NCBI RefSeq assembly: GCF_963678635.1
Contig: NC_087067.1
Location: forward strand, 35,355,966 to 35,419,965
Origin: Symsagittifera roscoffensis
Lineage: Eukaryota > Xenacoelomorpha > Acoela > Convolutidae
Direction of reading: 5' to 3'
Length of the DNA: 64,000 bases
The translations under genes and the position numbers were made by a program. Shown in pieces: positions 36,901-48,564 of the stretch (the first letter of the stretch is position 1; every line of letters starts with the position of its first letter). Below the pieces are notes generated by a model. It was not told where the DNA came from. It made no database searches and saw only the letters and a list, made by a program, of their open reading frames with translations.

Positions 36901-39900
36901 CTCTTATATCTCCCAGTCTCAACAGATCTAGTGTATGCTGGTGTTTGCGAAGTAAGATATCAGGGACTGTTTTGAAAGAGAACGACTCTTTGCTAAATTA
37001 TATTTATTCTGTTCTGTCGCTGAAAATATGAATAGTTCCAGCTATACCATTTATAGTAAGTGTTAGTTATGGATCATGAGTGGATAGTAAGAAGTATTTT
37101 ACACAGATTAGTTTATCAATAATATAATTGGATGTAAATACTAGTTTTGAACCGGTTCCACTCATCTGGGGTTTAGAGAGTTTTAAGTTTAATGTTTAAT
37201 TTTTAGAGAAAGATTATAAATTTAAGAAAGGGTTGATTCAAAAATTAAAGATTTGAATGATATTAAATTCTGAGTGACTATTGTTATCTTTTAGATGAAA
37301 GAACAATGAAGCTTTATTTGTGCGAGGATCAAGATGTGAGTCCTTTAGAAGCCAAGAACTTTTATAAAATTAGTAAAACTAACTTTGAATTAATTTACTA
37401 AATAATTTTTATTATTTTTAACTCAATTAAATTCAAGCTTACAAAAGTTTTAAAGTTACTGCAGATTTGTTGGAAATGAACAATATTAGTATTTTTGTAA
37501 TCAGCCATTAAAATTTTATATATTATCGGTGATACCTCCTTGAGAGGTGTATGGCTTGGAAATGAATCTAACTTCTCCAAGTAAATTATTTCATGCTAGT
37601 GAATGAGAATGTACTGCATTGATAATCTTGTAGACAAGTAGTCGTTGCCGTCTGGTTCTTTGGTTTCACGATGTAGAGGCTTGGTCCGTTATTCAAGTTG
37701 TGACCTCGTGTAAGCTTGGATACTCGTTGGTTTTGATTAGACTTATTGAGACGTTGAGGTAAGTTTTCAGTACTTCTTAACATTTTTATGTTTTGTGTTT
37801 TGATCTTAGATCTTATGTCTATTTTAAATTTGCTAAATCTAAATTTATTGGGGTTTTTGTTCGAGACTCTTGGTCGCACCAGATTAGCTTATATCCGGGG
37901 TGGCTCACTCATAGAGTAAGTTCAGATAAATACACCGTCTGTTCGTCACGCTATCTAATTTACGGCCGGATAGATTCGTGAAACTTCTTAGTCTAATACC
38001 GATCTTAATCTTAAACTTATAACGCCTTGTCTCAATAAATTTAGTGTATACTGTTATCTGCGAGATAAGGTATCAGTAACTATTCTGAAGGAGAACGACT
38101 GTTTGTTCAATAATAATTATTCTGCTCTGTTTGCTGAAATTATGAATAGCTTCAGCTATACAATTTTTAGGAAGTTTTAGTTAGGACCATGATTGATTAG
38201 TTAGAAATACTTTACAGAGATAGTTTTATCAATAATATAATTGGATATAAATATTAGTTTTAAACTGGTTCCAATTGTGCAAAAAAAATTTGAAAATTCT
38301 GCGTAATAATTGTGTTATTAATATCTTTGTATCATGGATCTTTTTTTCAAATAGAAAATTTCTCTCTGGTATTTTTTTTTCGAACAAATTTGTAACTGTA
38401 ACTTAATTGATATTTATGCAATTCACGAAGGATCTATGAAAAGCTTTCAAGCATGTCTGAACAAAGTCCGTTCTTTTAATTACGCACATTCCAGAATGAG
38501 TTGCTTTGTTGAGCGAAGCTCTTTTTTTGTAACCCAAGGCCTTTTTTGCGCCTATAACCTGCACAAGGCACAATTCTTTCAGTCGGTCTATGATAGACCT
38601 GAAGCTAGCGATTAAGTGAGAGCTCGTATTCATAAATTACCATTATTGCAGTTTTGTTGTTACTATAGTAAAACACTGATTGACCAAAACTGGATGGGCA
38701 AAAAAGTTTCCAGGTCCAATGTTTCCAGGGCGGTGGATAATGTTAAAATTTCTGAGTGCTCGTGAGTAATGTGTGTGTGCGCGCGTGTGTGTGAAAGTGA
38801 GTGTCGGAATGTGTTCTCGTGTCTGTGTACGCGAACTTATTAAAAATTAAGGTGTGAATGTGTTTAGGATAAGCACGCTTCCTGGTTGGAATTTATAAGG
38901 GTCCATAGGTTCATTTAAAAAAAGAAAAATTAAGTGGTCTAAAAGTTTTTTTTTCGACTTCAATGATCAATTCAATATTAAAACAAAACAGAAAGGCAAA
39001 AACAGAGTAGTTAAACAGCTTAAACAAATCTAAGGTTTGGAGATTTGGATTTTGTTCGGAAAAATAATTGTCCGACAGTTCAAAAAATGTCTATATAGCT
39101 AATTATATCGCGCATTAATATGCCTCAAATTGGCCAAAATGGCAATCTTTGAATCCCCATAACTTAACGAAAAATGATAAGAGGTGAAATATCTTTTCAA
39201 TTTTAAGCTTAGCACAACAATACCTTTTGAATGATATGAAAAAATTTCGTCAAAAATGGCTAGTTAAAAAGTCGAAATTTGTCTGAAGAAAACAAAACCC
39301 ACCCCGAGCACAAATATTCCGTCACTTTTGTATCGAAAGTAGAAACAATAACTAATTCAAAGGCCAAGCATAATCGGAGTTTTGCACCTACTTACGAATC
39401 ATCCCCTGCAACGGGAAATTTTCAAGTCTCGAAATATACTGTTTCTGACAAAAATGCAAACAAGAGTGCTCGTATCAGGGCAAAGCCCTGAAAGTTCTGA
39501 CTGGCTTTTAAAGTTTATGGAGCAGTAATAACAAAAACAACATTAAAAAAATTAAATGAAATAAAATAAAATGAAAAAAAAATTTAGCTAAAATTTGAAA
39601 AATTTTCCATGAAAATCAAAGTCATCTTCCCACACGCCATATAAAGTACAAAACAATAGATTTCGTTCCTTGTAACAAATCAATTATGGCAACTAAGCTT
39701 CTTTCAACCAATTTGGAACGATTTCTAAAACGGATTAAATCGCCGCTTACGCGTTAATAGCGCGAATTATATCGCGCGTTAATTGTCCCAAATTGGTCAA
39801 AATGGCCAAAATGGCAATCTTTAAACCCTCATTACTTTACGAAAAATGATCACAGGTAAAATATCTTTTCAAATTTAGGCTCAGGACACCAATAGTTTTC

Positions 39901-40856
39901 GAATGATATAAAAAATTCTGTCAAAAATGGCTAGTTAAAAAGTCGAAATTTGTCTGAAGAAAAAAAACCCACCCCGAGCACAAATATTCCGTTACTTTCG
40001 TATCGAAAGTCGGAACATTAATTGTTTTTGCAATTTGAGATAAATTAATGGAAAACTTCCTGCTAAGTTAAGGACTTAATACCAATTCCCATAAACAATT
40101 TTTATTTTTCTTTAATCACTAGCTAAAACTATTGGTTAGCGTAACAAGCAAGTGTTTTTTGAATTGATTAATTTTGCTTACGGTTATTAATCATTTTAAA
40201 ATTTTACGTTTCATCAATCAATTTGGTACCAGTCAATCAGAAATTTTAACGATTATTCATCCAATTCGTTTAGAAAAAATCGATTATTTAAAATTGTTTT
40301 TAAAAATGGTGCATTTGAAGAGGCATCATAAGAATCTATTGAGTTTATATCAAAACTGTAATCAGCTATTTAATTTTTTTTGCGACAAACAAGTCAAACT
40401 GGCTGAAAGCGTCATTACTCATCAATCAAGTGGAGAGAGTTGCAGTTATACCTTGACGGTGCTTTAGAAACGAAGTTTACATTTTATTGTGCTGAAGCGT
40501 ATATGAAATACAAACGTAAATAGCTCATCATCAGTGCTGAAAAATAATGTAGCTTATGAGTCATTCACCTTGTTTTGACATTTTCAAAGACATACATCTT
40601 TATTTTTTTGACCTATAAGTCCAATCCTTGCTAATGAATTATATTATTCAATTTTGCATGCGCATTTTTAAATTGTTTTAAGAAGCTCATAATTGAAAGA
40701 AAGCAGCGTAAGCAGGCTAGGCTGAGTGATTGGTAGGAGGGAATGTTACAATTCTGACACTTACCATACTTTTTTCTTCTCCTCTAAGCGGCTCTCGTTT
40801 AACTGTCTAAATGCTGAGCTACTTCTTCGAGCAGGAGTGTAAATATTTCCAATCAT
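27968..40856 (-). CDS. Shaw: Shaw/Kv3-type voltage-gated potassium channel
   Basis: Exons on the minus strand: 40856-40765 (ATG), 36375-36355 (21-nt microexon), 36106-35813, 35466-35353, 35207-35045, 29092-27968 (TGA). All phases fit, about 602 residues. T1 tetramerisation domain runs from [10 protein letters not shown] (about 72) and has the zinc motif HX5CX20CC (LHVPRDIC...SCCW), which marks non-Shaker Kv channels. S1 starts near 229; S4 (about 344-359) has regularly spaced Arg, [19 protein letters not shown]. The selectivity filter is TLGYGD (431-436), followed by LPVPVIV in S6. The tail is Ser/Pro-rich and ends NGGII. It conducts K+ across the plasma membrane in excitable cells (family knowledge). 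The T1, S1-S6 and filter exons are very secure; the first exon and microexon are predictions. The 29093-35044 intron is 6 kb. Confidence 0.9.
29581..29848. repeat. 138-bp tandem duplication
   Basis: The block from 29581 beginning ATTTTTCAGTAGATAACCGC is repeated from 29719 with only a handful of differences, ending near 29848. It lies in the large intron of the channel gene. The high identity suggests a recent event. Confidence 0.9.
29863..30035 (-). repeat. Helentron-like repeat, internally deleted copy
   Basis: Begins with ACTGCTCGTATCAGG and ends with ACTTTCATCAAAAGTCGGAA, both ends of the 530-bp unit in reverse orientation, but only about 170 bp long. Confidence 0.65.
30330..30562 (-). 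repeat. tRNA-derived SINE, copy 2
   Basis: Matches the head (CACGGATCATGTTGGGCCTC with the box-B-like segment and GTAACCACTTCACC box A, read in reverse) and part of the body of the copy at 5108-5588. It lies in the channel intron. Confidence 0.6.
30595..30850 (+). repeat. Helentron-like repeat, degenerate 5' part
   Basis: Shares GAGCTCGGGTTTTTTCTC, AATTTCGACTTTTAACTAGCC and CTAATTTAGCCAATTTGGG with the 5' half of the family unit. Heavily diverged. Confidence 0.45.
33535..33955 (+). repeat. Helentron-like repeat, degenerate copy
   Basis: Starts GTTCCGACGGAATATTTATG and ends GTGCCCTGATTCGAGCAGTT, corresponding to both ends of the family unit, with a largely unrecognisable centre. Confidence 0.45.
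36781..37162. repeat. 382-bp direct repeat, left copy (TRIM/LTR-like)
   Basis: Begins CCGGGGTGGCTCACTCAT and ends GGTTCCA. A clearly related copy in the same orientation lies at 37895-38275, separated by 733 bp. Shared words include GTTCGTCACGCTATCT, TCAATAATATAATTGGAT and GAACGACT. The spacing and equal lengths suggest long terminal repeats of a small, non-autonomous element, but no TG...CA ends, primer-binding site or polypurine tract is convincing. Lies in channel intron 1. Confidence 0.65.
37895..38275. repeat. 382-bp direct repeat, right copy (TRIM/LTR-like)
   Basis: Right partner of the copy at 36781-37162; same orientation and nearly equal length, moderately diverged. The 733-bp interval between them (37163-37894) holds an open minus-strand stretch (37586-37879) rich in K, N, S and T that I do not recognise. 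Confidence 0.65.
38762..38830. repeat. TG-rich microsatellite
   Basis: GTGTGTGTGCGCGCGTGTGT with imperfect TG/GAGTG extensions on both sides, in channel intron 1. Confidence 0.8.
39055..39352 (-). repeat. Helentron-like repeat, 5'-half copy
   Basis: Contains the AATTATATCGCGCATTAATA centre through to the 5' end (GTCACTTTTGTATCGAAAGT in reverse orientation). The 3' half with the hairpin is missing. Confidence 0.75.
39468..40019 (-). repeat. Helentron-like ~530-bp repeat, full copy
   Basis: Full-length in reverse orientation, from GTGCTCGTATCAGGGCAAAG (hairpin end) to the TATCGAAAGTCGGAACA end. It lies in channel intron 1, about 115 bp after the partial copy at 39055-39352. Confidence 0.85.
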
Positions 40857-41580
40857 TTTCTAGTTTCATTTTTCGAGAGTGAAACCATTTTAAACGAAAA
40901 TATAGTGAAACGACGGCACGGCCAGCTCGTTTTCGAGTGAACGTTCAATTGAATAGCAGCATTTTTAAAGAAACTGTTTCATTTCTGGCACAAATGTAAT
41001 GGAGAGGAAAAACAACAGTTGAATTGAATGAAAATTGGACTTTTACTAAAAGGAAAAATCCGATGCGAGCGCCTCTTGAGTTTGCATAGAGACCGTTTGA
41101 GGACTGGCCAACTTGGACTCCTACCGTCAGTTAAGCAAGCGGCCGCTCTCATTTATGTGTCAAACTGTTTTCAGAAAAGCAAAAAGTCCTTAACTCGTCG
41201 TAGCTTTTAAGTCAGCAAAGCATCTTTCATCTTTCAAGCTCTTATTTTAATTGAAAGCATTGTCTCTTTTCTTCTAGAAAAACATGTCAAATAAAGTTTT
41301 ATAACCAAAAAATATATCGTCATCAAAAATTTAGACATCATACAGGTCATCAACTTTGACTCATTTTCCATGTTCGAATAATTTTTGGATATAAATTGAA
41401 TTTTTCTCTTGTTTCTATATGTTTCAAAACAATAATTTGTAGATCGCATCTATCTTCACGTTAAATTTTTAAACAAAATTAATCCCAAGAAAATTCAAAA
41501 AACTTCACAGTTTGAGTGTATGTATGTGAAGGGGGGGTTGATTGGGTTGTTTGGGTTTGTTGTTTCTCTTAAGCTCTTAC

Positions 41581-41738
41581 CATGAACGTCTTATTTTGTC
41601 AGTGTGGTTGCGGGTGGTGTAAGAGAAGTTTTCCTTGAGTGTTCCTAGTGAAATAGATGGCATGAGGAGTTCCCCTATGATTGTACTCTCTTTGTTCAGT
41701 TTGAAACTGCTCGCAATTGCAGAGAGCATAGAAAACAT
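41581..41738 (-). CDS. candidate alternative first coding exon of the Shaw-type channel gene
   Basis: On the minus strand an ATG at 41738 opens 52 codons (MFSMLSAIASSFKLNKESTI...) that run into a strong donor, CATG|GTAAGAG, leaving two bases (TG) in phase 2. The proposed first exon at 40856-40765 also ends in TG before GTAAGTG, so both could splice in frame to the same 21-nt microexon. The frame extends upstream of the ATG with further hydrophobic codons, so a longer or internal exon is possible. It is not similar to any domain I know. The role as an alternative N-terminus is inference from strand, position and phase. Confidence 0.35.
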
Positions 41739-42334
41739 CCAAGCCAACCCAACACTCAAAAAAGATGATACAAATGAAAATAGTAATTCTATAAAAGCAA
41801 AATTATAAATCAAATGATAGTATTACAAAGTTAGTGGACAACTGAATAAAAGAGCTCAAATAAAACAGCTTCTCGACTCTCGACTGAAGCAGTTTTGACG
41901 CGTGATTGCAAAAGCATGGACAAAATTTTGCTCGAATATTATAATGAATTAAATGCGCTCCAAAATCATTATGACTTTTTAGTCAAAAGTACAAAACTTA
42001 AACGTCTTACAGCAGCCGACAGTACCAATGTAACAGCAAACAGCTGAAAAATGCGACCAAAGTTAAACGTTAAAGTGAAGAAATCACTTAAAATTTCTTT
42101 TTTTCTAAATAGACGTTCATCAACTTAATAAGTCTTCATTAGCACAATTTTTGAGTTTTTGTTTTGGCTAGCTCACTGACAAGACAGTTCACATCATGCA
42201 TCTTTTCAAAGGTAAACACTGCATTATTGACATATGAAGCCCGTTACGTGAAGTCTGTTTTTCAATAAAAACTACAACTGAGGTGATAAATGGTATACAG
42301 TCTAATCGAATCCAGAATAGTCCAACTGAAAAAA

Positions 42335-42712
42335 AAATTCAAATTTTTTGAACTTATTTTGCTACACCAAATTGATTTTCTGAGCTCATACAAATTACTA
42401 TAACGACACTATTTTGACCAGAATTCTTACACCAAAAGTGAATTTTTAAAAACAGGCCTTAAAGACACTTTTAGACACTTTTTGGAAAGTTTGACCAAAA
42501 ATTTGCGTTTTTGGCTCGCCCCCACGCAGAATTTGTATAAATTGGCGCAAAAGGAACTTTGAAAAAATTTTAGAGCCGGTCGATCAAAAACTGGTGACTT
42601 CAAATGGTACCGAAGGGCGGACTCTATGGATGGTCAGAGGGTCAAATGCCTGAGTGGCGGAGAAAGTAATGCAAGAAACTCCTTGCCCTTCCCCCCTAAA
42701 TCTGATAGTGGA
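42335..42712 (+). mobile_element. MITE copy, decayed ends
   Basis: Interior matches the hAT-type MITE family (GATTTTCTGAGCTC, CGGTCGATCAAAAACTGG, GGTCAGAGGGTCAAATGCC) and the right end reads CCCCCCTAAATCTG. The left terminus is not recognisable. Confidence 0.6.
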
Positions 42713-44734
42713 GTCAAACCACTCGTTGAATCCGAAAGAAATTAGTGAAGTTTTTCATTATTTTTTTTCAGCTTTAAATTCAAAATGTCATATTGAAACT
42801 CTTCAATGTCATACAACATTTTAATAGATTGAAGCTTTTGCGCCAATTAAAAAACACTTCGTTTGTTCTTGCTTAATTGTTAATTGATTTATTTTTTGAA
42901 ACAAGTCAATTTTCGAATTTCAAAGAAAAATAGATGGCCTTTAGGCTCTTTGAATTTTAAAAACAATTTATGACTGACAATTTTTTGATAAAAGAAAGTT
43001 TGCTTCAGAAAAAAGGATCAATAAGTATTTCGGTTTTGGATAGGAAATTTAAAAATATAGTTCCAATTGCGAAACTAGAAATCGATCACATTTTTCGTGA
43101 TCTTCATACAATTGCGGACCTTTACAAAGAAATGAGCTGAACTTAGCAAGAACTCAAGAGTCACACCGAAAAAAAAAAATTTGAGCCTGAACAAGCTTGA
43201 AGATACTTCCTAAAAAATAAGCAAAAAAAATCATCGCGATCTATACAAGAGTCTGAACTACGTTCATCGGCTCTTAAAAAGCACCATATACTTTTTCTAT
43301 AACTTGAGAAAATTTACTTTTAAAACATTAATTCAAAATTCAACTTTAGCGATTGAGTAGAGCATAAAAACTTTTAAATTAGAAAATTTATTTTTGGAAG
43401 CTTCATTTAACTTTCTATTGCAACAAAATTTAACAGTTTTTAAATCAAGAATCCGAAAAAAATGCCAAATAATTTATTTTAATCAACTGTTACAAAAAAA
43501 ACTACTGCTTAAAATTCAGTGTTCTAAAAACTTCTTAAGCCATTGAGCTTACGATAACTGTTTCCATGATAAAAACTAAACTCTTCTCAGTACACCAGGC
43601 ACAAAAAAAACTTTACATAAATCTGAGGGAAATTTTTTTTTCGATTTTCATAATGCGGAAGATTTTTCTGTTCAGCTTGCATAGCAGCCGGCAATTATCG
43701 TTTAAATAATTGGTTTTCTAACTAAAAACTATTTTTTGATGTTTGCTTCTTTTAAATTCTCTTATATATGCGCCTAAAAATTTAGGCTCTTTTTGCGAAA
43801 AAAAGATCAGGTAAGAAGATACCCGGGCACAAATTTTCTTGAGTTTGTTGACACTACTTTTTGAACTGTCTCGTGGCTATGATTTGTAATTCCATGAGAA
43901 AAAGGTCCTTTCGTGAAATCTCAATTTTCAAGTTGAAAATTTCTAGTTCAACTTTTACTGTTTCTGCTTAATGTTCAGACTGTTTGAAAAATAGGGAGGA
44001 AGTTTGTATTGGGTGTGTTCTAGTTTTTTCTTTTTTCTTTTTCTTTTTTTTTCCACGGAAAAATCAGGTACCGCAAAAAGTTATGGGAGAGTGTCGAGTG
44101 ATATATTTTATTAAAGCCCTTTCAGTCGTGATTCGAACAATTTCAAAAAAAATCCAAAAAATGTCCGAGTCTCGAGAGAAACAGGTTCAAAATTTTTGAT
44201 GTGTATTCTAAAGTCGAGCGAGCTATTTTCTGAATTCTAAAACATGCAAGCGAGCTGGCATATAATACCTTATTTTTGTTTGATTAAGGTCGTGAAATCT
44301 GAAGTTTACTCAATTAAAATTGTTTTTATAGCTTTTTCTTTGCTAATTGAAATTGAAAAACTGGAAATTTGAAAAAATTTTGCAAAAAGAAATGATTTGT
44401 TTTTAATTATTATTTTGCGATATTTAATTTTTGTTTTCAGTGTCATTTTTTACAGTTTTTGTCTATTTCACAAACACCGTCGAGAACTTTCAAGTTCTAA
44501 TTTTTCGTTCAGATCCTTTTATCAGACCACGCAGAAGCGAAATGACATTAATTGAAAAAATTTTAGCAAAGCAAAATGACATTAATTTTGTGTATTTTAG
44601 ACCATGTCGTAACATTCTGTATAATTGCACAGTATCCGGTTATCCTTGTTTTATTGTGCTTTCGTCTTATTCAACCGCAACACAATAAATTTGCCTCAAA
44701 AAAACTCTAAGCCGGATTATTTTGCCGCATTTTT

Positions 44735-44950
44735 CAGGTGTTACAAATAAAGTGGAAACTTTTTGCAAATTGAGTATACCAAATTGACCAAATTAGTGAT
44801 TTTTAAATCTTCATAACATCCGAAAAGGTCAAACGTCTTTACTTGGTTAAAAAACAATTCGTCATAAATGGTTAATTAAAAAAGTACAATTTGAGTAAAA
44901 AACAAAACTCCTCGAGCCGAATTTTTCGTTTCTTCACGTTGGACTGGGTT
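44735..44950 (-). repeat. Helentron-like repeat, degenerate fragment
   Basis: Retains CCAAATTGACCAAATTAGTG, a TTCGTCATAAATGGTTAATT-like segment and CTCGAGCCGAATTTTTCG in the order expected for the reverse orientation. Confidence 0.4.
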
Positions 44951-46609
44951 TTTTTTAACAACAACGAATATGATTTTCAAAAACGCAACATTTAATTATA
45001 AGTTGTCCAATTTTAATTCAAAATTTCGAGTTTTCAAAGCGCATAATTTATTAGGAGTTTAATCAAAGAAGTTTAATCAAGAAAAATTGGTAAATAACGA
45101 AAAATGTTAAACGAAAACCAAAAAGGGACTAAGGAGAGTTCATTAAATATATTTTTAAAAATGAATCTTTATACTCTTGAATTGAAAGGATCTTTGCGAA
45201 CGAAGAAGCGGTCATGTTTTTGGTCTGTAATGTTTTCAAAAATATTATAAAAACTTATACATCAAAAAATTACTAACATATGAATCCCATATATTTCACA
45301 ATAACTGCATTATCCAATTGACATTTCTAGATTGGCCAGCAATTGATTGAATGCGACAAAAAATGTAGACCACCTTTATGAACCCCAGCAGATTTGTAAT
45401 GGGGAAGTTAATCTACCTCATTATTAAAACAGGGAAAGTATCTGGAACTATTCATATTCCATGGATCATTTTGAGCAAAAAGGAAAGCCACTTTTTCCAC
45501 AGTTCCTAATCAATTCTTATCCAGTCATCAATAATGTTAAGTGGAATGCGAATATTTGTCGAAAACCTTAACCCGGTTATCTCAAACACGCACATAAGAT
45601 AGCGACTCTGAATCAGGTGAAACGCAGTTGCGTTGATTTTTATGCTAAGATATATATATATTTTTAAAATGCCTCAATGCTTTAATAAACCTCGATTGAT
45701 ATTTAAAAAAAAAATCGTGTTCCAGATTGACTGTTGCAACAAAAACTATGAAGCCTGCCTAACAAAGATTACAATAATGTTTCTGTTTTAGTAAGTATCC
45801 ATATCAAGCTAACCAAAAACTTATTCAGCATGTTTGCCTCGACTAGTGAAGAAGTTTTTATGTTCATGCTGTAAAATTTTATACAATTCTGTCTTAATTC
45901 ACGGCAGTCTTCACCAACTAAAAATTAACCAAACCAAAACTAAAATCACGTTCTCACAAGTTTCTGTTCTCAATTTTCACAAAATAATCCAAATGAAACT
46001 TCGCTATTCACATCGCAAATGACATAGAATAACAGCATTTTGTTTTATACCCTACTCTTTTCAAGTTCTAGGAAAACATTCGACAAAAATTTTTTTATGT
46101 TAAAACAAAACAACTGTTATACGGAGTTTTTCATCCCAATCTTAGACCCATGCTAAACTATTCTGAAACAAATACAAAAATGGAAAAAAAATAAAAGTTA
46201 AAGAACTAAGTTCATTTAAATTTTCAAAGTTTAAATGGAAACCCAAAAGCTTTTTGTGAATTTCCTGAAAACATCTGGGGATCTTGCAATTTCGGTAAAA
46301 CAAACACATGTCGACAACGCAACTCCGCCTCAAAATTAGAGACATATTAACCAAGTTATCAGCTTTTCAAACAAAATAGATCATACGAAAAATCCAGAGG
46401 TGGTGGTCAGTTTTTCAGCATGCCTACAAAAGACAAGCACTTTAAAGAAATGACATGCATAATCCTAACATCAACACAACTGACTGCGTATGTCTCCGGC
46501 ATTGATTTTTTCTCTCGAACCTCTAGCCTGTTACATTGATTCTACAGTCAGTAAAAACCAAGCCATTATCTTAATGAGTACCTATAAAATCAAACGTTTT
46601 TAACAACAA

Positions 46610-46880
46610 TTCCATAAGTAGCTGAGAGTCTCTCAAAAATCCGTACGGATTTAAAAAAGCTATCAAACTGGTTCCGACAATACAAGAAGCACTTTGTCTC
46701 ATGTGACTAGTGATTCAGATATCACAGAGGTTGCGATGGGAGAAGCGAAAATCTTATAGGAGGTTTTTGAACTATCGCGTTCATTCGAAAAAAGTATTTT
46801 AAAAAGTTTGAAAAACCAATCTATAACATATGAAGACATAACAAAAATCATTCCAGGGGCTTCTGAAAAAATCAAATGGT
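46610..46880 (+). pseudogene. LINE reverse transcriptase relic (post-palm region)
   Basis: Frame reads KIRTDLKKLSNWFRQYKKHF, the LxxLxxWF...NK block that follows the ADD motif in Jockey/CR1-type RTs, then SDSDITEVAMGEAKIL resembling the following segment. Frames are interrupted and the ends undefined. Confidence 0.5.
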
Positions 46881-47669
46881 AATCCACTATTAGATTTCGA
46901 AAAACTAAATGAACAGTTCAATCTATGAACTTTGAGTTTATGCTGAAATTGTCTAACAATCTGCTAAAACAACTACAAACAGTACATGCAACAATTAAAC
47001 CCTTAATCGTGCTAAAAAAGTAACCGCTCCAAAACTAGAAAAAACTGCGCAACAAAAAACCTGAGAAATAATAACCCATCTGAAGCATTGATTAAAGGAA
47101 TAAAAACGTCAGTACTTCTGTAAAGCTTTCCAAAACTATAGTGATGGATAGAAGTTTATCAACATACTGAGAAACCAAAATGAATGACAAAAGAAAATTG
47201 GCTTTCTAGAAAATGCAATTTGCGATTTCATAACAGACAAAAAATGTTCGCCAATCTTTTCAATTAAAAAATTTCGTTTTTGGAAATTAACATGATGAAA
47301 AGATACCAGTTGACGCCAGCGCAAGGCCTGGTACGCAATAAACATTGAAAAAAGAGTGCGTTTTTTTATTCAAAAAGAAAATGCGATGAAATAACTTCAT
47401 TTCTCAGTAGTAAATCATCCCAGCCATCACATTTATTAGCACAGGCGCTTGAGGACACAACTGGAGTTGAGTTTTCGTCTAACATCAATTATTAGTAATT
47501 GTAACTGCCACGAACAATTTCTGTCTCTTCTTAAAACGAAACGAACAGGATCACATTTACCTAATACTTTGAACCCAATATATTTATATCAAACTATCTA
47601 GACCAATCTGTTTGAAAGTTTTGTAATTTTTCTTTCAAAAACAGATGAGTTTACTTTGAGTAAAAAAAA

Positions 47670-47960
47670 AATTCAATATGGTTGATCAGTTTCGATTTTG
47701 TCAGAAATTGTCCACAACTAATGCTCTGTTCAAATTGCTGATGAAAGAAAGGCCTACCTAGACAAAAAATTACCCATCGAGTGATTTTCTTCATATGTCC
47801 AAAGCTATGAAGAAACTAAAAATATTAAGGCTTTGAATGAAAAGTTTTACACAAGTTCAAACTAGGCTTATTACATGAAATGGTATCGGATCACGTCCTG
47901 TTCAACAATGATTTTCACAGTCAGTTAGACAGAAACTGCAAACTGATAAGCTGCGCGAAT
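47670..47960 (+). pseudogene. LINE reverse transcriptase relic (palm motif A region)
   Basis: Reads QFRFCQKLSTTNALFKLL, matching the QFGFRxxxST block of LINE RTs, followed after a stop by SSDFLHMSKAMKKLKILRL, a decayed FLDLSKAFD block. Multiple stops. Confidence 0.55.
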
Positions 47961-48564
47961 GATAGGTTGAATTACTCCACACTTGAGCACCACGTTTGTG
48001 CAAACAATCTCAAAAGTCAACCTCAACAGATTTATTAAGTTCAAACGTCACAAAAACACCTTGAATTAAAACAAAACAAAATTTGTCATAATCGCAAAAA
48101 CTCGAATAAGGGCATGCTCGGACATATAAAAAATACAACTAGCAGACTCTAAAACTGCAGCTTATATCAAGGTAACTAAAGATTTGCCACTATCGACAAT
48201 ATACTCACAAGGGAGCAATAAGTAAGCACGTTCTACCAAAATTGGCAATAGTAAATTAGCTGAAAGTTCTAACCCCTCTAAGTGCATACAAGATTACACA
48301 ACGGAAATTTTAAAAACTTATTCTTTTCATTTACTCACATCTGCTATGAGCAGGCGTTCAAAAAAATAATCTGCTATAATCTGCGGTAATCAACGATCTC
48401 ACCTCGCGAGAGCCGGAAGATATATCTACCATCGGTATCACTACTAAAATGCAGGCGATTTTCCGTGAGGAATTTTGCTTAACGCCTCCTCGGTGTAATA
48501 ACAGAGGTTAGGTAATACGGTCCAGTAAGCCATACCTGTAGAAAAACAACCTACATTCAAACCA

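Larger units (their letters stand above)
40857..48539. other. AT-rich region between channel gene and LINE
   Basis: Besides the candidate exon (41581-41738), a MITE (42335-42712), a degenerate Helentron-like copy (44735-44950) and two LINE RT relics (46610-46880, 47670-47960), I see no gene. About 43980-44220 resembles 54900-55140 (CCACGG/TAAAATCAGGT, GTCGTGATTCGAAC), another old dispersed repeat. Confidence 0.4.

Noticed and set aside
40174..40467. 97-codon plus-strand open frame reading [20 protein letters not shown].
   Set aside because: No ATG-led start, no family resemblance and no clear splice sites; perhaps an old transposon scrap, but unsupported.
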